From assembly GCF_004214935.1 (NCBI RefSeq), contig NZ_SFCC01000019.1, positions 1-64,000 of the forward strand: DNA of 64,000 bases, read 5' to 3'. This stretch comes from Amycolatopsis suaedae. GTDB lineage: Bacteria; Actinomycetota; Actinomycetes; Mycobacteriales; Pseudonocardiaceae. Shown one piece after another: positions 32,147 through 39,113 of the stretch (positions within the stretch are counted from its first letter, which is position 1; each line of letters begins with the position of its first letter). Made by a program: the position numbers and the translations under genes. The notes beneath the pieces were generated by a model, which was not told where the DNA came from, made no database searches, and was given only the letters and a program-made list of their open reading frames with translations.

Positions 32147-33040
32147 ATGAACAAGCTGCTCGAGGGGAAGTCGGTCGTGGTGACCGGCGCCGGGAGGGGC
32201 CTGGGTGAGGCGTTCGCCGTCCACCTCGCGCAGGCCGGGGCGAGCGTGGTGGTCAACGACGTCGACGTGGCGCTCGCCGACCAGGTGGTGGCCAACATCC
32301 GGGCACACGGCGGGCGGGCCGTTGCCAGCGGGCACAGCGTGGCCGACGCGGAACAGGCCCAGGCGATCGTCGACCTGTGCCTGGCCGAGTTCGGCGCGGT
32401 CGACGGCCTGGTCAACAACGCGGGCCTGAACTACGAGGCGCTGCCGTGGGAGGAGGACCCGGCGCAGGTGCGGGAGATCGTCGAGGTCAACGTGCTCGGC
32501 GTCATCTACACCGGCATGGCCGCTGCGGCCGCGATGCGGGCGGGCGGTGGCGGGTCGATCGTGAACATTTCCTCCGGCGCGTCGCTGGGCCAGCGCAAGC
32601 TCGGCACGTACGCGGCGACGAAGGGAGCGGTCGCCTCGCTGACCTACTCGTGGGCGCTGGACCTCGAGGACGCGGGCATCCGGGTCAACGCCGTCTGCCC
32701 GCTGGCGCACACGCGGATGGTGTGGAAGTCGGAGCGTTCGCTGCGCAACTGCCCGCCCGACCGCACGCCGTCGCGGATCGCGCCGCTGGTGCTGTTCCTG
32801 CTGGGTGAGGGTTCGGCGGGGATCACCGGGCAGCTGATCCGGTGCAACGGCCCGCAGCTGCACCTGGTCGGGCAGCCGTTCCTGAAGGCGCCGATCCTGG
32901 AGCGGCAGGTGTGGGACACCGAGAGCGTGCAGCGCGCGTTCGACGAGGTGTTCAGCGCGCACCTGGAGCCCTACGGCCTGGAGAAGCGGGTCCCGCCCCG
33001 CCTGCGCAAGTGGACGGAGGCGCCGCCCCGGAGCGCTTGA
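32147..33040 (+). CDS. Short-chain dehydrogenase/reductase
   Basis: The 297-residue protein has the SDR cofactor motif VVVTGAGRGLGEAFAV, NNAG in LVNNAGLNYE, the catalytic Ser in IVNISSGASLG and YAATK with Tyr and Lys at the expected spacing. Asp in VVVNDVDVALADQ after the second strand suggests NAD(H) preference. The C-terminal 50 residues (WDTESVQRAFDEVFSAHLEP) are an extension seen in steroid or fatty-acyl SDR enzymes. The substrate is unknown; the two acyl-CoA ligases across the repeat island hint at lipid or steroid breakdown. GGAGGACCGGAG precedes the ATG. A P1 palindrome begins three bases after the stop. Confidence 0.88.
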   Translation: MNKLLEGKSVVVTGAGRGLGEAFAVHLAQAGASVVVNDVDVALADQVVANIRAHGGRAVASGHSVADAEQAQAIVDLCLAEFGAVDGLVNNAGLNYEALPWEEDPAQVREIVEVNVLGVIYTGMAAAAAMRAGGGGSIVNISSGASLGQRKLGTYAATKGAVASLTYSWALDLEDAGIRVNAVCPLAHTRMVWKSERSLRNCPPDRTPSRIAPLVLFLLGEGSAGITGQLIRCNGPQLHLVGQPFLKAPILERQVWDTESVQRAFDEVFSAHLEPYGLEKRVPPRLRKWTEAPPRSA

Positions 33041-33042
33041 CG

Positions 33043-33096
33043 GCACGTGAAGGCCACCTTCACCACGTCTCACGTACTGAAGGTGGCCTTCACGGC
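33043..33096. repeat. P1 palindromic repeat just after the SDR stop
   Basis: The arms CGTGAAGGCCACCTTC...ACGT and complement enclose CTC, with two mismatches. It starts three bases beyond the SDR stop and could work as its terminator. Confidence 0.88.
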
Positions 33097-33099
33097 ACG

Positions 33100-33420
33100 G
33101 TTCGGGTCTCGGGCAGGCGAGGTGGCTGGTCTCGAACGCAGAACTCGCGTCCCGGAACGCAGAACTCGCGTGCGTGAGCGCAGAACTCACCATGTGGACT
33201 GCGTGCGCACGTGGTGCGGGTCAGCTGCGTGAACGGTCCGTTCGCGCGAGTCGTCCGTTCTCGCGCGCGAGTCGTAGGTTCTGACGCGCGAGTCGTCCGT
33301 TCCGGACCCGCGAGTTGCACGTTCCCGCCTACCTGGTCCCACTGTCGGGCACGCCGGGTTCCAGATCGCGGGACCAGCCCTGTCGTCGAACGGGCCACTC
33401 GCGTGCGTGAGCCCGCCCCA
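33100..33420. repeat. Facing arrays of a 21-bp unit (element E1)
   Basis: Three head-to-tail units of exactly 21 bp (GAACGCAGAACTCGCG plus five bases) run from 33134 to 33196. After a 40-bp gap, four units in the opposite orientation (CGAGT at 33248, 33269, 33290 and 33312) follow to about 33330. Flanks GCGAGGTGGCTGGTCTCGA (33118-33136) and GGTTCCAGATCGCGG (33357-33371) recur at the other copies. The two arms can pair imperfectly. No gene is supported here. Confidence 0.85.
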
Positions 33421-33474
33421 AGCACGTCAAGGCCACCTTCACCACGTCTCACGTCATGGCCCCGGCAAAGTCGG
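33421..33474. repeat. Hybrid repeat: P1 left arm plus 15-bp module
   Basis: AGCACGTCAAGGCCACCTTC begins a P1 left arm, but after the CTC loop the right arm is replaced by CATGGCCCCGGCAAAGTC. The same hybrid occurs at 44065. Confidence 0.8.
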
Positions 33475-33486
33475 TTGTCAGGCGCG

Positions 33487-33533
33487 AGCGAGGGAGCTTT
33501 GCTGGCGAAGAAGGGTAGTAAAGCTCCCTCGCT
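33487..33533. repeat. Palindromic repeat (GGGAGCTTT family)
   Basis: AGCGAGGGAGCTTT (33487-33500) pairs exactly with AAAGCTCCCTCGCT (33520-33533). The same family occurs at 44734 with longer arms. Confidence 0.85.
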
Positions 33534-33573
33534 GCGTACGGGTGTGACTGGTGGGGCTGGTGTGGTGACCTCG

Positions 33574-33629
33574 ATGCCGTGAAGGGGGCCCTCACGGCGT
33601 CTCATGCCGTGAGTGCCCCCTTCACGGCA
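33574..33629. repeat. Palindromic repeat (GCCGTGAAGGGG family)
   Basis: Two 25-base arms (33574-33598 and 33605-33629) pair with one mismatch around a six-base loop; the core is GCCGTGAAGGGGGC. A half copy lies at 13805. Confidence 0.85.
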
Positions 33630-33670
33630 TGCTTGCCACGGACACGTGGGCGGATAGCCCGCCGTCCGGT

Positions 33671-33718
33671 GTGAAGGCCGAGTTTCTGTCGTCTCATGTG
33701 ATGAAGGTGGCCTTCACG
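33671..33718. repeat. Degenerate P1 repeat
   Basis: GTGAAGGCC starts the left arm, which is then scrambled, while the right arm GATGAAGGTGGCCTTCAC is intact. It looks like an old, one-sided copy. Confidence 0.7.
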
Positions 33719-33801
33719 AACATCCCGCCCCGCGGTTGCGGCCTCACCAGTCACACCCGGCCCAACAGACCCAGCCGCCACCACGAAAGAGACCCAGCAA
33801 C

Positions 33802-33853
33802 CTCCCCCAATGTGGCATTGGGGGAGTTCAAGTTCCCCAATGCCGCATTGGGG
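33802..33853. repeat. Two tandem hairpins (CCCCAATG family)
   Basis: CTCCCCCAATG pairs with CATTGGGGGAG (33802-33826), and CCCCAATG with CATTGGGG (33835-33853); each has a three-base loop. Confidence 0.85.
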
Positions 33854-33867
33854 GCGCGCAGCACCCA

Positions 33868-33921
33868 GACTTTGCCGGGGCTCACCACGTCTCACGTAAT
33901 GAAGGTGGCCTTCACGAGCTT
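33868..33921. repeat. Hybrid repeat: 15-bp module plus P1 right arm
   Basis: GACTTTGCCGGGG (33868-33880) is followed by CACGTCTCACGTAATGAAGG and the rest of the P1 right arm. It ends a few bases before the stop of the minus-strand acyl-CoA ligase, so it may serve as its terminator region. Confidence 0.8.
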
Positions 33922-33926
33922 CGGGG

Positions 33927-35813
33927 CTACGCGGGGGCGGTCGCCTCGTAGAGGCCCTCGATGTGCGGGGCGTAGCGGTCGGTGATCACCCGGCGCTTCA
34001 GCTTCAGCGTCGGCGTCAGCTCGCCGGTCTCCGGCGTCCAGGTCTTCGGCAGCAGGTGGTACTTCTTGATCTGTTCCACCCTGGCCAGCCGCTCGTTCGC
34101 CGACTCGACCGCCCGGTCGATCTCGGCCCGCACCGCGGGGTGCTCGGCCAGCTCGGCCACCTCGCCGATCTCGATGCCCTGCGCGGCCGCCCAGCCGGGC
34201 GCGATCTCGTCGTCCAGCACGATCAGCGCGGTCACGTAGGGCCGGTTGTCGCCGATGGCGACCGCCTGCCCGATCAGCGGGTGCTCCTTGAGCAGGCTCT
34301 CGATCCGGGTCGGCGCGATGTTCTTGCCGCCGGAGGTGATGATCAGTTCCTTCTTGCGGTCGGTGATCGTGACGTACCCGTCGTCGTCGACTGCGCCGAT
34401 GTCGCCGGTGGCGAACCAGCCGTCGGCGTCAACGGCGGGTTCGATGGTGCCGTCGGCCTGCAGGTATCCGAGGAACACGATCGGCCCGCGGACGAACAGT
34501 TCGCCGTCCTCGCCGGTGCGGATCTCGACACCGGGCAGTGCCTTGCCGACGCTTCCGGCCCGGAAGGCCTTGGCACAGTTGGAGGTCGCCGCGCCGGTCG
34601 TCTCCGAAAGGCCCCACACCTCCTGGATCTCGATGCCCAGCCCGGCGATGAAGTACAGCACCTCGACCGGCAGTGCTGCCGCACCACTGGAGGGCACTTT
34701 CAGGTTGTCCAGCCCCAGCATCGCGCGTACCGGGGCGAGCACCTTCGCGTCCGCCTGCTCGATGCGCTCGGCGAGGTCGGCGGGGACGGGCTTGCCCGCG
34801 TTCCGCAGCTTGTACCCCTGCAACGTGACGTCCTGCGCGGCCAGCAGCGCGTTGCGGTTCTCCTCCGGCGCCGACGCCAGCATGTTCTTCAGGCCGGCGA
34901 CCATCTTCTCCCACACCCGGGGCACCCCGAACAGGCCGTCAGGCCGCACCCGCCCGAGCGCGCCGACGATCTGCGTCGGGTCGGCGAGCGTGTGCACGTG
35001 CCCGGCGTAGATGGTCGGGATGTACAGCGACAGCTCACGCTCGGCGATGTGCGCCAGCGGGAGGTAGGCGATGGTCTTGCCGTGCAGGTCGGTCTCGTGC
35101 AGGCCGTGGACCGCCAGCCCCTGCCAGATCGCGTTGCGGTGGGACAGCACGACGGCCTTCGGCTCGCCGGTGGTGCCCGAGGTGTAGATCATCGACAGCG
35201 GGTCGTCCGGCTCGATCGCGGACACCATGTCCTCGAAGACCGACCGGTCGGCCGCGTGCAGCTCGGCGCCCCGCGCGCGCACGTCGGCGTAGGAGACGAA
35301 CCGCTCGTCGCCCTCGGGCAGCGCGTCGGCGTCGAGCATGACGATCCGCCGCAGCGCGGGCAGGTCGTCCAGCACCGGCCGCCACCTGGCCAGCTCCGCC
35401 TCGCCACCGAGCACGACGACCGGCGCTGCGCTGTGCCTGGCGACGTAGCGGACCTGGTCGGGACTGAGCGTCGCGTAGGCCGTGCACGGCAGCGCGGCCA
35501 GGTGCGTCGCGCCCATGTCGACGATCATGTGCTCCGGCCGGTTCGGCGCCATGATCAGCATCCGGTCGCCCCTGGCGAGGCCGAGGTCGGCGAGCCCGCG
35601 GGCCAGCGCGGCGATCTCCCGCCGGTACTCCGCCCAGTTGAGCGTGGGCTGGTCCGGATCGTCGAGCGAGCTGAGCGCGGGCTGGTCACCGTAGGTCTCC
35701 GCGTTGCGGCGCACCAGCTTCGGGAGCGTCTGGCCGTCGACCTGCTCTGCGAGGGACTTCGGATCGGACAACTGTGCCTCCCTGGTCGCACCGCTGCGGT
35801 TCTCCGACGTCAC
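33927..35813 (-). CDS. Long-chain acyl-CoA ligase (FadD15-like)
   Basis: The 628-residue protein has the AMP-forming motif YTSGTTGEPKAVVLSH (about residue 200), YLPLAHIAERE, the A4-like WGLSETTGAAT, DGWFATGDIGAVDDDGY with the adenylate-binding Asp, and the A10-like Lys region TPTLKLKRRVITDRY. It should activate long-chain fatty acids to acyl-AMP and then acyl-CoA. GTG 35813 with GAGG seven bases ahead is chosen over a longer frame. It lies 118 bases after a paralogous ligase on the same strand; the pair may activate different chain lengths. Confidence 0.87.
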   Translation of the reverse strand: MTSENRSGATREAQLSDPKSLAEQVDGQTLPKLVRRNAETYGDQPALSSLDDPDQPTLNWAEYRREIAALARGLADLGLARGDRMLIMAPNRPEHMIVDMGATHLAALPCTAYATLSPDQVRYVARHSAAPVVVLGGEAELARWRPVLDDLPALRRIVMLDADALPEGDERFVSYADVRARGAELHAADRSVFEDMVSAIEPDDPLSMIYTSGTTGEPKAVVLSHRNAIWQGLAVHGLHETDLHGKTIAYLPLAHIAERELSLYIPTIYAGHVHTLADPTQIVGALGRVRPDGLFGVPRVWEKMVAGLKNMLASAPEENRNALLAAQDVTLQGYKLRNAGKPVPADLAERIEQADAKVLAPVRAMLGLDNLKVPSSGAAALPVEVLYFIAGLGIEIQEVWGLSETTGAATSNCAKAFRAGSVGKALPGVEIRTGEDGELFVRGPIVFLGYLQADGTIEPAVDADGWFATGDIGAVDDDGYVTITDRKKELIITSGGKNIAPTRIESLLKEHPLIGQAVAIGDNRPYVTALIVLDDEIAPGWAAAQGIEIGEVAELAEHPAVRAEIDRAVESANERLARVEQIKKYHLLPKTWTPETGELTPTLKLKRRVITDRYAPHIEGLYEATAPA

Positions 35814-35931
35814 TGTAGTGCCTCGACGCCGCGAGTCCAGCGTCCTCAAGGGGGATACCTGCTCACCACAAGGGCCTCTACCAGGGAAAAGGGCGCCCGG
35901 AATTCAGGTGCAGAGGCGAATCGCCGTTAAC

Positions 35932-37728
35932 TTAGCGTACCTCCTGCACCTGCGGGCCCGGTGTCGGCTCGTGTAGCTGGTCGATGTCGCCGCGGTACTT
36001 CTCCGCGATCGGCCTGCGCCGCAGCGACATCTTCGGGGTCAGCTCGTCGCCACCAGGGTCCCAGGTGGTGGGCAGGATACGGAAGCGTTTGACCTGCTCT
36101 GCCTGGTTGAGCTTCTGGTTGCCGGTCCGGATCGCGTCGCGGACGGCCGCGAGGACGGTGTCGTCGGCGACCGCGATGCCGAGCGCGTCGGCGCCCAGCC
36201 CGAACCGTGCTTCGAGGACCTCGGGGTCGAGCACCACCAGCGCGGCGACGTAGGCCTTGCCGTCGCCGATGGCCATGGCCTGGGCGATCAGCGGGGACGC
36301 CGCCTTCATGGCGTTCTCGATGTTGGTCGGCGACATGTTCTTGCCGGCCTCGTTGATGATCAGTTCCTTCTTGCGGTCGACGATCGTGACGAAGCCGTCC
36401 GCGTCGATCGTGGCGATGTCGCCGGTGTGCAGCCAGCCGTCGGCGTCGATGGCCTCGGCGGTCCGCTCCGGATCACGGTGGTAGCCGGGGGTGACCAGCG
36501 GGCCGCGGCAGAGCAGTTCGCCGTCGTCGGCCAGCTTCAGCTCGACGCCGTCGAGCGCCTTGCCGACCGAGCCGATCCGCAGCTCACCGGGGGCGTTCGT
36601 GGTCGCGGCGGCGCAGGTCTCCGACATGCCCCACACCTCGTACACCGGCAGCCCGATGCCGAGGAAGTACTCCAGCGTCTCCGGCGGGATGGCCGCCGCG
36701 CCGGACACCGCCCAGCGCAACTGGTCGAGGCCGAGCGTGTGCCGCAGCTTGCCGAGCACGAGCGCGTCGGCGATCCGGTGCTGGACGCCGAGCAGCGGCG
36801 ACGGCCGGTCGGTCAGCGCCGCCCTGCGGCCGACGTCCAGCGCCCACCGGGCGATGGCCCGCTTGGCAGGCTTCGCCTCGTCCAGTTTGGACTCGATACC
36901 GGCCTTGATCTTCTGCCACACCCGGGGAACGGCGACCCAGATCGTCGGGCGGGCGTCGGGCAGTGCGGCGGCGATGGCGCGCGGATCGTCCACACAGGTC
37001 ACCTGCACGCCGAAGATCAGGTTCAGGTACTGCGCCGACACGCGGTCGGCGACGTGTGCCGACGGCAGGTAGGACGTGATGCGGTCGTCCGGGCCGGGCG
37101 AGAGGTGGGTCATCAGTGCCCTGGCCTCGGCGACGATGTTGGCGTGGGTGAGCTGGACGCCCTTGGGCGGCCCGGTGGTGCCCGAGGTGTAGATGAGGGT
37201 GGCGACGTCGCCGGGCTCGACCCGCTCGACGGCGGCGTCGAGGTCGAAGTCCGGATCGCCCGCGGCCGCCAGGTCGTCGAGGGTGAACTCGCCGTCCACG
37301 CAGACGATATGCGCTGGCCGCGTGTCGGCCGCGACGATCCGGTCGAGGAAGCGTTGCTCGGTGACGACCACGCGATTCTCGGCGTTGCCGAACAGGTAGC
37401 TGATCTGCTCGGGTGAGCTGGTGTTGTAGATCGAGAACGGGATCGCGCCCAGCAGCAGCGCGGCCGTGTCGACCAGGTGTGCTTCCGGCCGGTTGGTGAG
37501 CATCAGGCCCACGGTGTCGCCGCGGTGGATGCCGAGCGCGGCCAGCCCGGCCGCCAGCTCACGGACCCGCTCGGTGTACGCCCGCCAGGTGATCTCCTGG
37601 CCGCCCGCCACCCGCAGCGCGACGCCGCCGGGCCGCAGCGCGGCGGTGCGGCCGAACGCGTCGGCCAGGGTCTGGATGGTGCCACCATCTGGATGGGGAC
37701 ACGCTGGCCAGGTCTGCGTGTTCGTCAT
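35932..37728 (-). CDS. Long-chain acyl-CoA ligase, second copy
   Basis: The 598-residue protein is a clear paralogue of the next ligase: YTSGTTGPPKGVQLTHANIV, SYLPSAHVADRVSAQYLNL, VWGMSETCAAATTNAPGE, DGWLHTGDIATIDADGFVT and the terminal TPKMSLRRRPIAEKYR. It activates fatty acids using ATP and CoA in the cytoplasm. ATG 37728 has GGAGG six bases ahead. It follows purU by 75 bases on the same strand, so read-through from the sox operon is possible though not functionally obvious. Confidence 0.87.
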   Translation of the reverse strand: MTNTQTWPACPHPDGGTIQTLADAFGRTAALRPGGVALRVAGGQEITWRAYTERVRELAAGLAALGIHRGDTVGLMLTNRPEAHLVDTAALLLGAIPFSIYNTSSPEQISYLFGNAENRVVVTEQRFLDRIVAADTRPAHIVCVDGEFTLDDLAAAGDPDFDLDAAVERVEPGDVATLIYTSGTTGPPKGVQLTHANIVAEARALMTHLSPGPDDRITSYLPSAHVADRVSAQYLNLIFGVQVTCVDDPRAIAAALPDARPTIWVAVPRVWQKIKAGIESKLDEAKPAKRAIARWALDVGRRAALTDRPSPLLGVQHRIADALVLGKLRHTLGLDQLRWAVSGAAAIPPETLEYFLGIGLPVYEVWGMSETCAAATTNAPGELRIGSVGKALDGVELKLADDGELLCRGPLVTPGYHRDPERTAEAIDADGWLHTGDIATIDADGFVTIVDRKKELIINEAGKNMSPTNIENAMKAASPLIAQAMAIGDGKAYVAALVVLDPEVLEARFGLGADALGIAVADDTVLAAVRDAIRTGNQKLNQAEQVKRFRILPTTWDPGGDELTPKMSLRRRPIAEKYRGDIDQLHEPTPGPQVQEVR

Positions 37729-37803
37729 GCGGGCCTCCTGTGCGCCGGATGACGAAGGCTAAGCGGACAAATGTCACAACCAGGCCACGAACGGGTTGCG
37801 GGG

Positions 37804-38655
37804 TCAGCGGCGGAAGACGACCGTGCGGTTGTGGTGCAGCAGCACGCGGCTCTCGGCGTGCCACCGCACGGCCCTCGCCAGCGCGAGGCACTCGGCGTCG
37901 CGGCCGATGGTGACCAGGTCCTCCGGCGTGTGCGTGTGGTCCACCCGGCTGAGTTCCTGCTCGATGATGGGCCCCTCGTCGAGGTCGGGCGTGACGTAGT
38001 GGGCGGTCGCCCCGACGTGCTTGACCCCGCGCGCGTGGGCCTGGTGGTACGGCTTGGCGCCCTTGAAACTGGGCAGGAACGAGTGGTGGATGTTGATCGC
38101 CCGCCCGTCCAGCCGCTTGCACAGGTCGTCGGACAGCACCTGCATGTACCTGGCCAGCACCACCAGGTCGATCCGCTGCTCGGCGATCAGCTCCAGCAGC
38201 CGGGCCTCGGCCGCCGGTTTCGTCTCGGGGGTCACCGGGACGTGCTCGAACGGGACGTTCGCGGCCGTCGCCATCGGTTCCAGCGTCGTGTGGTTGGACA
38301 CCACCAGCGCGATGTCCACCGGCAACGTCCCGCTGCGCCAGCGGAACAGCAGATCGTTGAGGCAGTGACCGAACCGCGACACCATGATCGCCACCCTCGG
38401 CCGCGCCGACGCGTCCCGCAGCTGCCAGCTCAGCTGCCAGCGGGACTGCATGCCGAGGAACGCCGAGCGCAGCACCTCGGGATCGGCGTCGCCGGGCAGG
38501 GTGAACTCGGTGCGCAGGAACAGCTTTCCGGAGAGCCGGTCGTCGAACTGCTGGTGTTCGACGATGTCCCCGCCGTTCTCCACGAGCACCGACGTGATCG
38601 CGTGCACCGTGCCCGGCGTCTCCGGGCAGCTCAGCGTCAGAACGTGGCGGCTCAT
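37804..38655 (-). CDS. purU: Formyltetrahydrofolate deformylase
   Basis: The 283-residue protein has an N-terminal ACT domain (1-75: LTLSCPETPGTVHAITSVL) and a formyl-transferase fold with VLARYMQVLSDDLC, the catalytic NIHHSFLPSFKGAKPY and TAHYVTPDLDEGPIIEQ (Asn, His, Asp). It hydrolyses 10-formyl-THF to formate and THF. It overlaps soxG by four bases and ends the soxBDAG operon, so it recycles tetrahydrofolate loaded during sarcosine demethylation. The formate produced could be used by the fds operon at 53-58 kb. Confidence 0.95.
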   Translation of the reverse strand: MSRHVLTLSCPETPGTVHAITSVLVENGGDIVEHQQFDDRLSGKLFLRTEFTLPGDADPEVLRSAFLGMQSRWQLSWQLRDASARPRVAIMVSRFGHCLNDLLFRWRSGTLPVDIALVVSNHTTLEPMATAANVPFEHVPVTPETKPAAEARLLELIAEQRIDLVVLARYMQVLSDDLCKRLDGRAINIHHSFLPSFKGAKPYHQAHARGVKHVGATAHYVTPDLDEGPIIEQELSRVDHTHTPEDLVTIGRDAECLALARAVRWHAESRVLLHHNRTVVFRR

Positions 38656-39113
38656 GCTGCCACCGCCGCGTCCCGCAGCCAGGTCTCCAGGTACCGGGCG
38701 AACGACGAGCGCACCAGCACCGTCATCCGGTCGTCCTCGCGGTAGAGCACGACCGGGGCCTTGGCGAGCATCGTCTGCGCGCAGCGGCCCTCGGTGAGCA
38801 GCGCCAGGTCCAGCGCGCAGCCGAAGGACAGCAGTTCCGGCGGAATCCGTAGCGTGGTCCGCTGGGCCGAGACGTCGGTGACCGTGGCGAACTCCTCGCC
38901 GATGGCCGACTCCAGTTCCTCGGCAAGGCCCGGTTCGGCGCCGACGATCAGCCATTCGTCCGGGCCAAGCCACAGGATCCGTCCCGCCACGGTGTTCGGC
39001 TCGGCAGGCAGCGGCGTGCCCAGCACCGTTTCGACGGCCGCGCGGGCAGGGGAGTCCGGCGGCATCCGCAGCGAGAGCTGGCAGCGGTACCGGTCCTCGA
39101 TGATGTCAGCCAT
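38652..39113 (-). CDS. soxG: Sarcosine oxidase gamma subunit
   Basis: The 153-residue protein fits SoxG: LWLGPDEWLIVGAEPG, SAQRTTLRIPPELLSFGCAL and LLTEGRCAQTMLAKAPVVLY. It has no cofactor motif; in heterotetrameric enzymes it resembles part of an aminomethyltransferase domain and helps assemble the complex. It overlaps soxA by eight bases and purU by four. The length is slightly below the usual 180-200 residues. Confidence 0.88.
   Translation of the reverse strand: MADIIEDRYRCQLSLRMPPDSPARAAVETVLGTPLPAEPNTVAGRILWLGPDEWLIVGAEPGLAEELESAIGEEFATVTDVSAQRTTLRIPPELLSFGCALDLALLTEGRCAQTMLAKAPVVLYREDDRMTVLVRSSFARYLETWLRDAAVAA

Noticed and set aside
33134..33330. CRISPR array
   Set aside because: Units are 21 bp in direct succession with no unique spacers, arrays face each other, and no cas genes are nearby.
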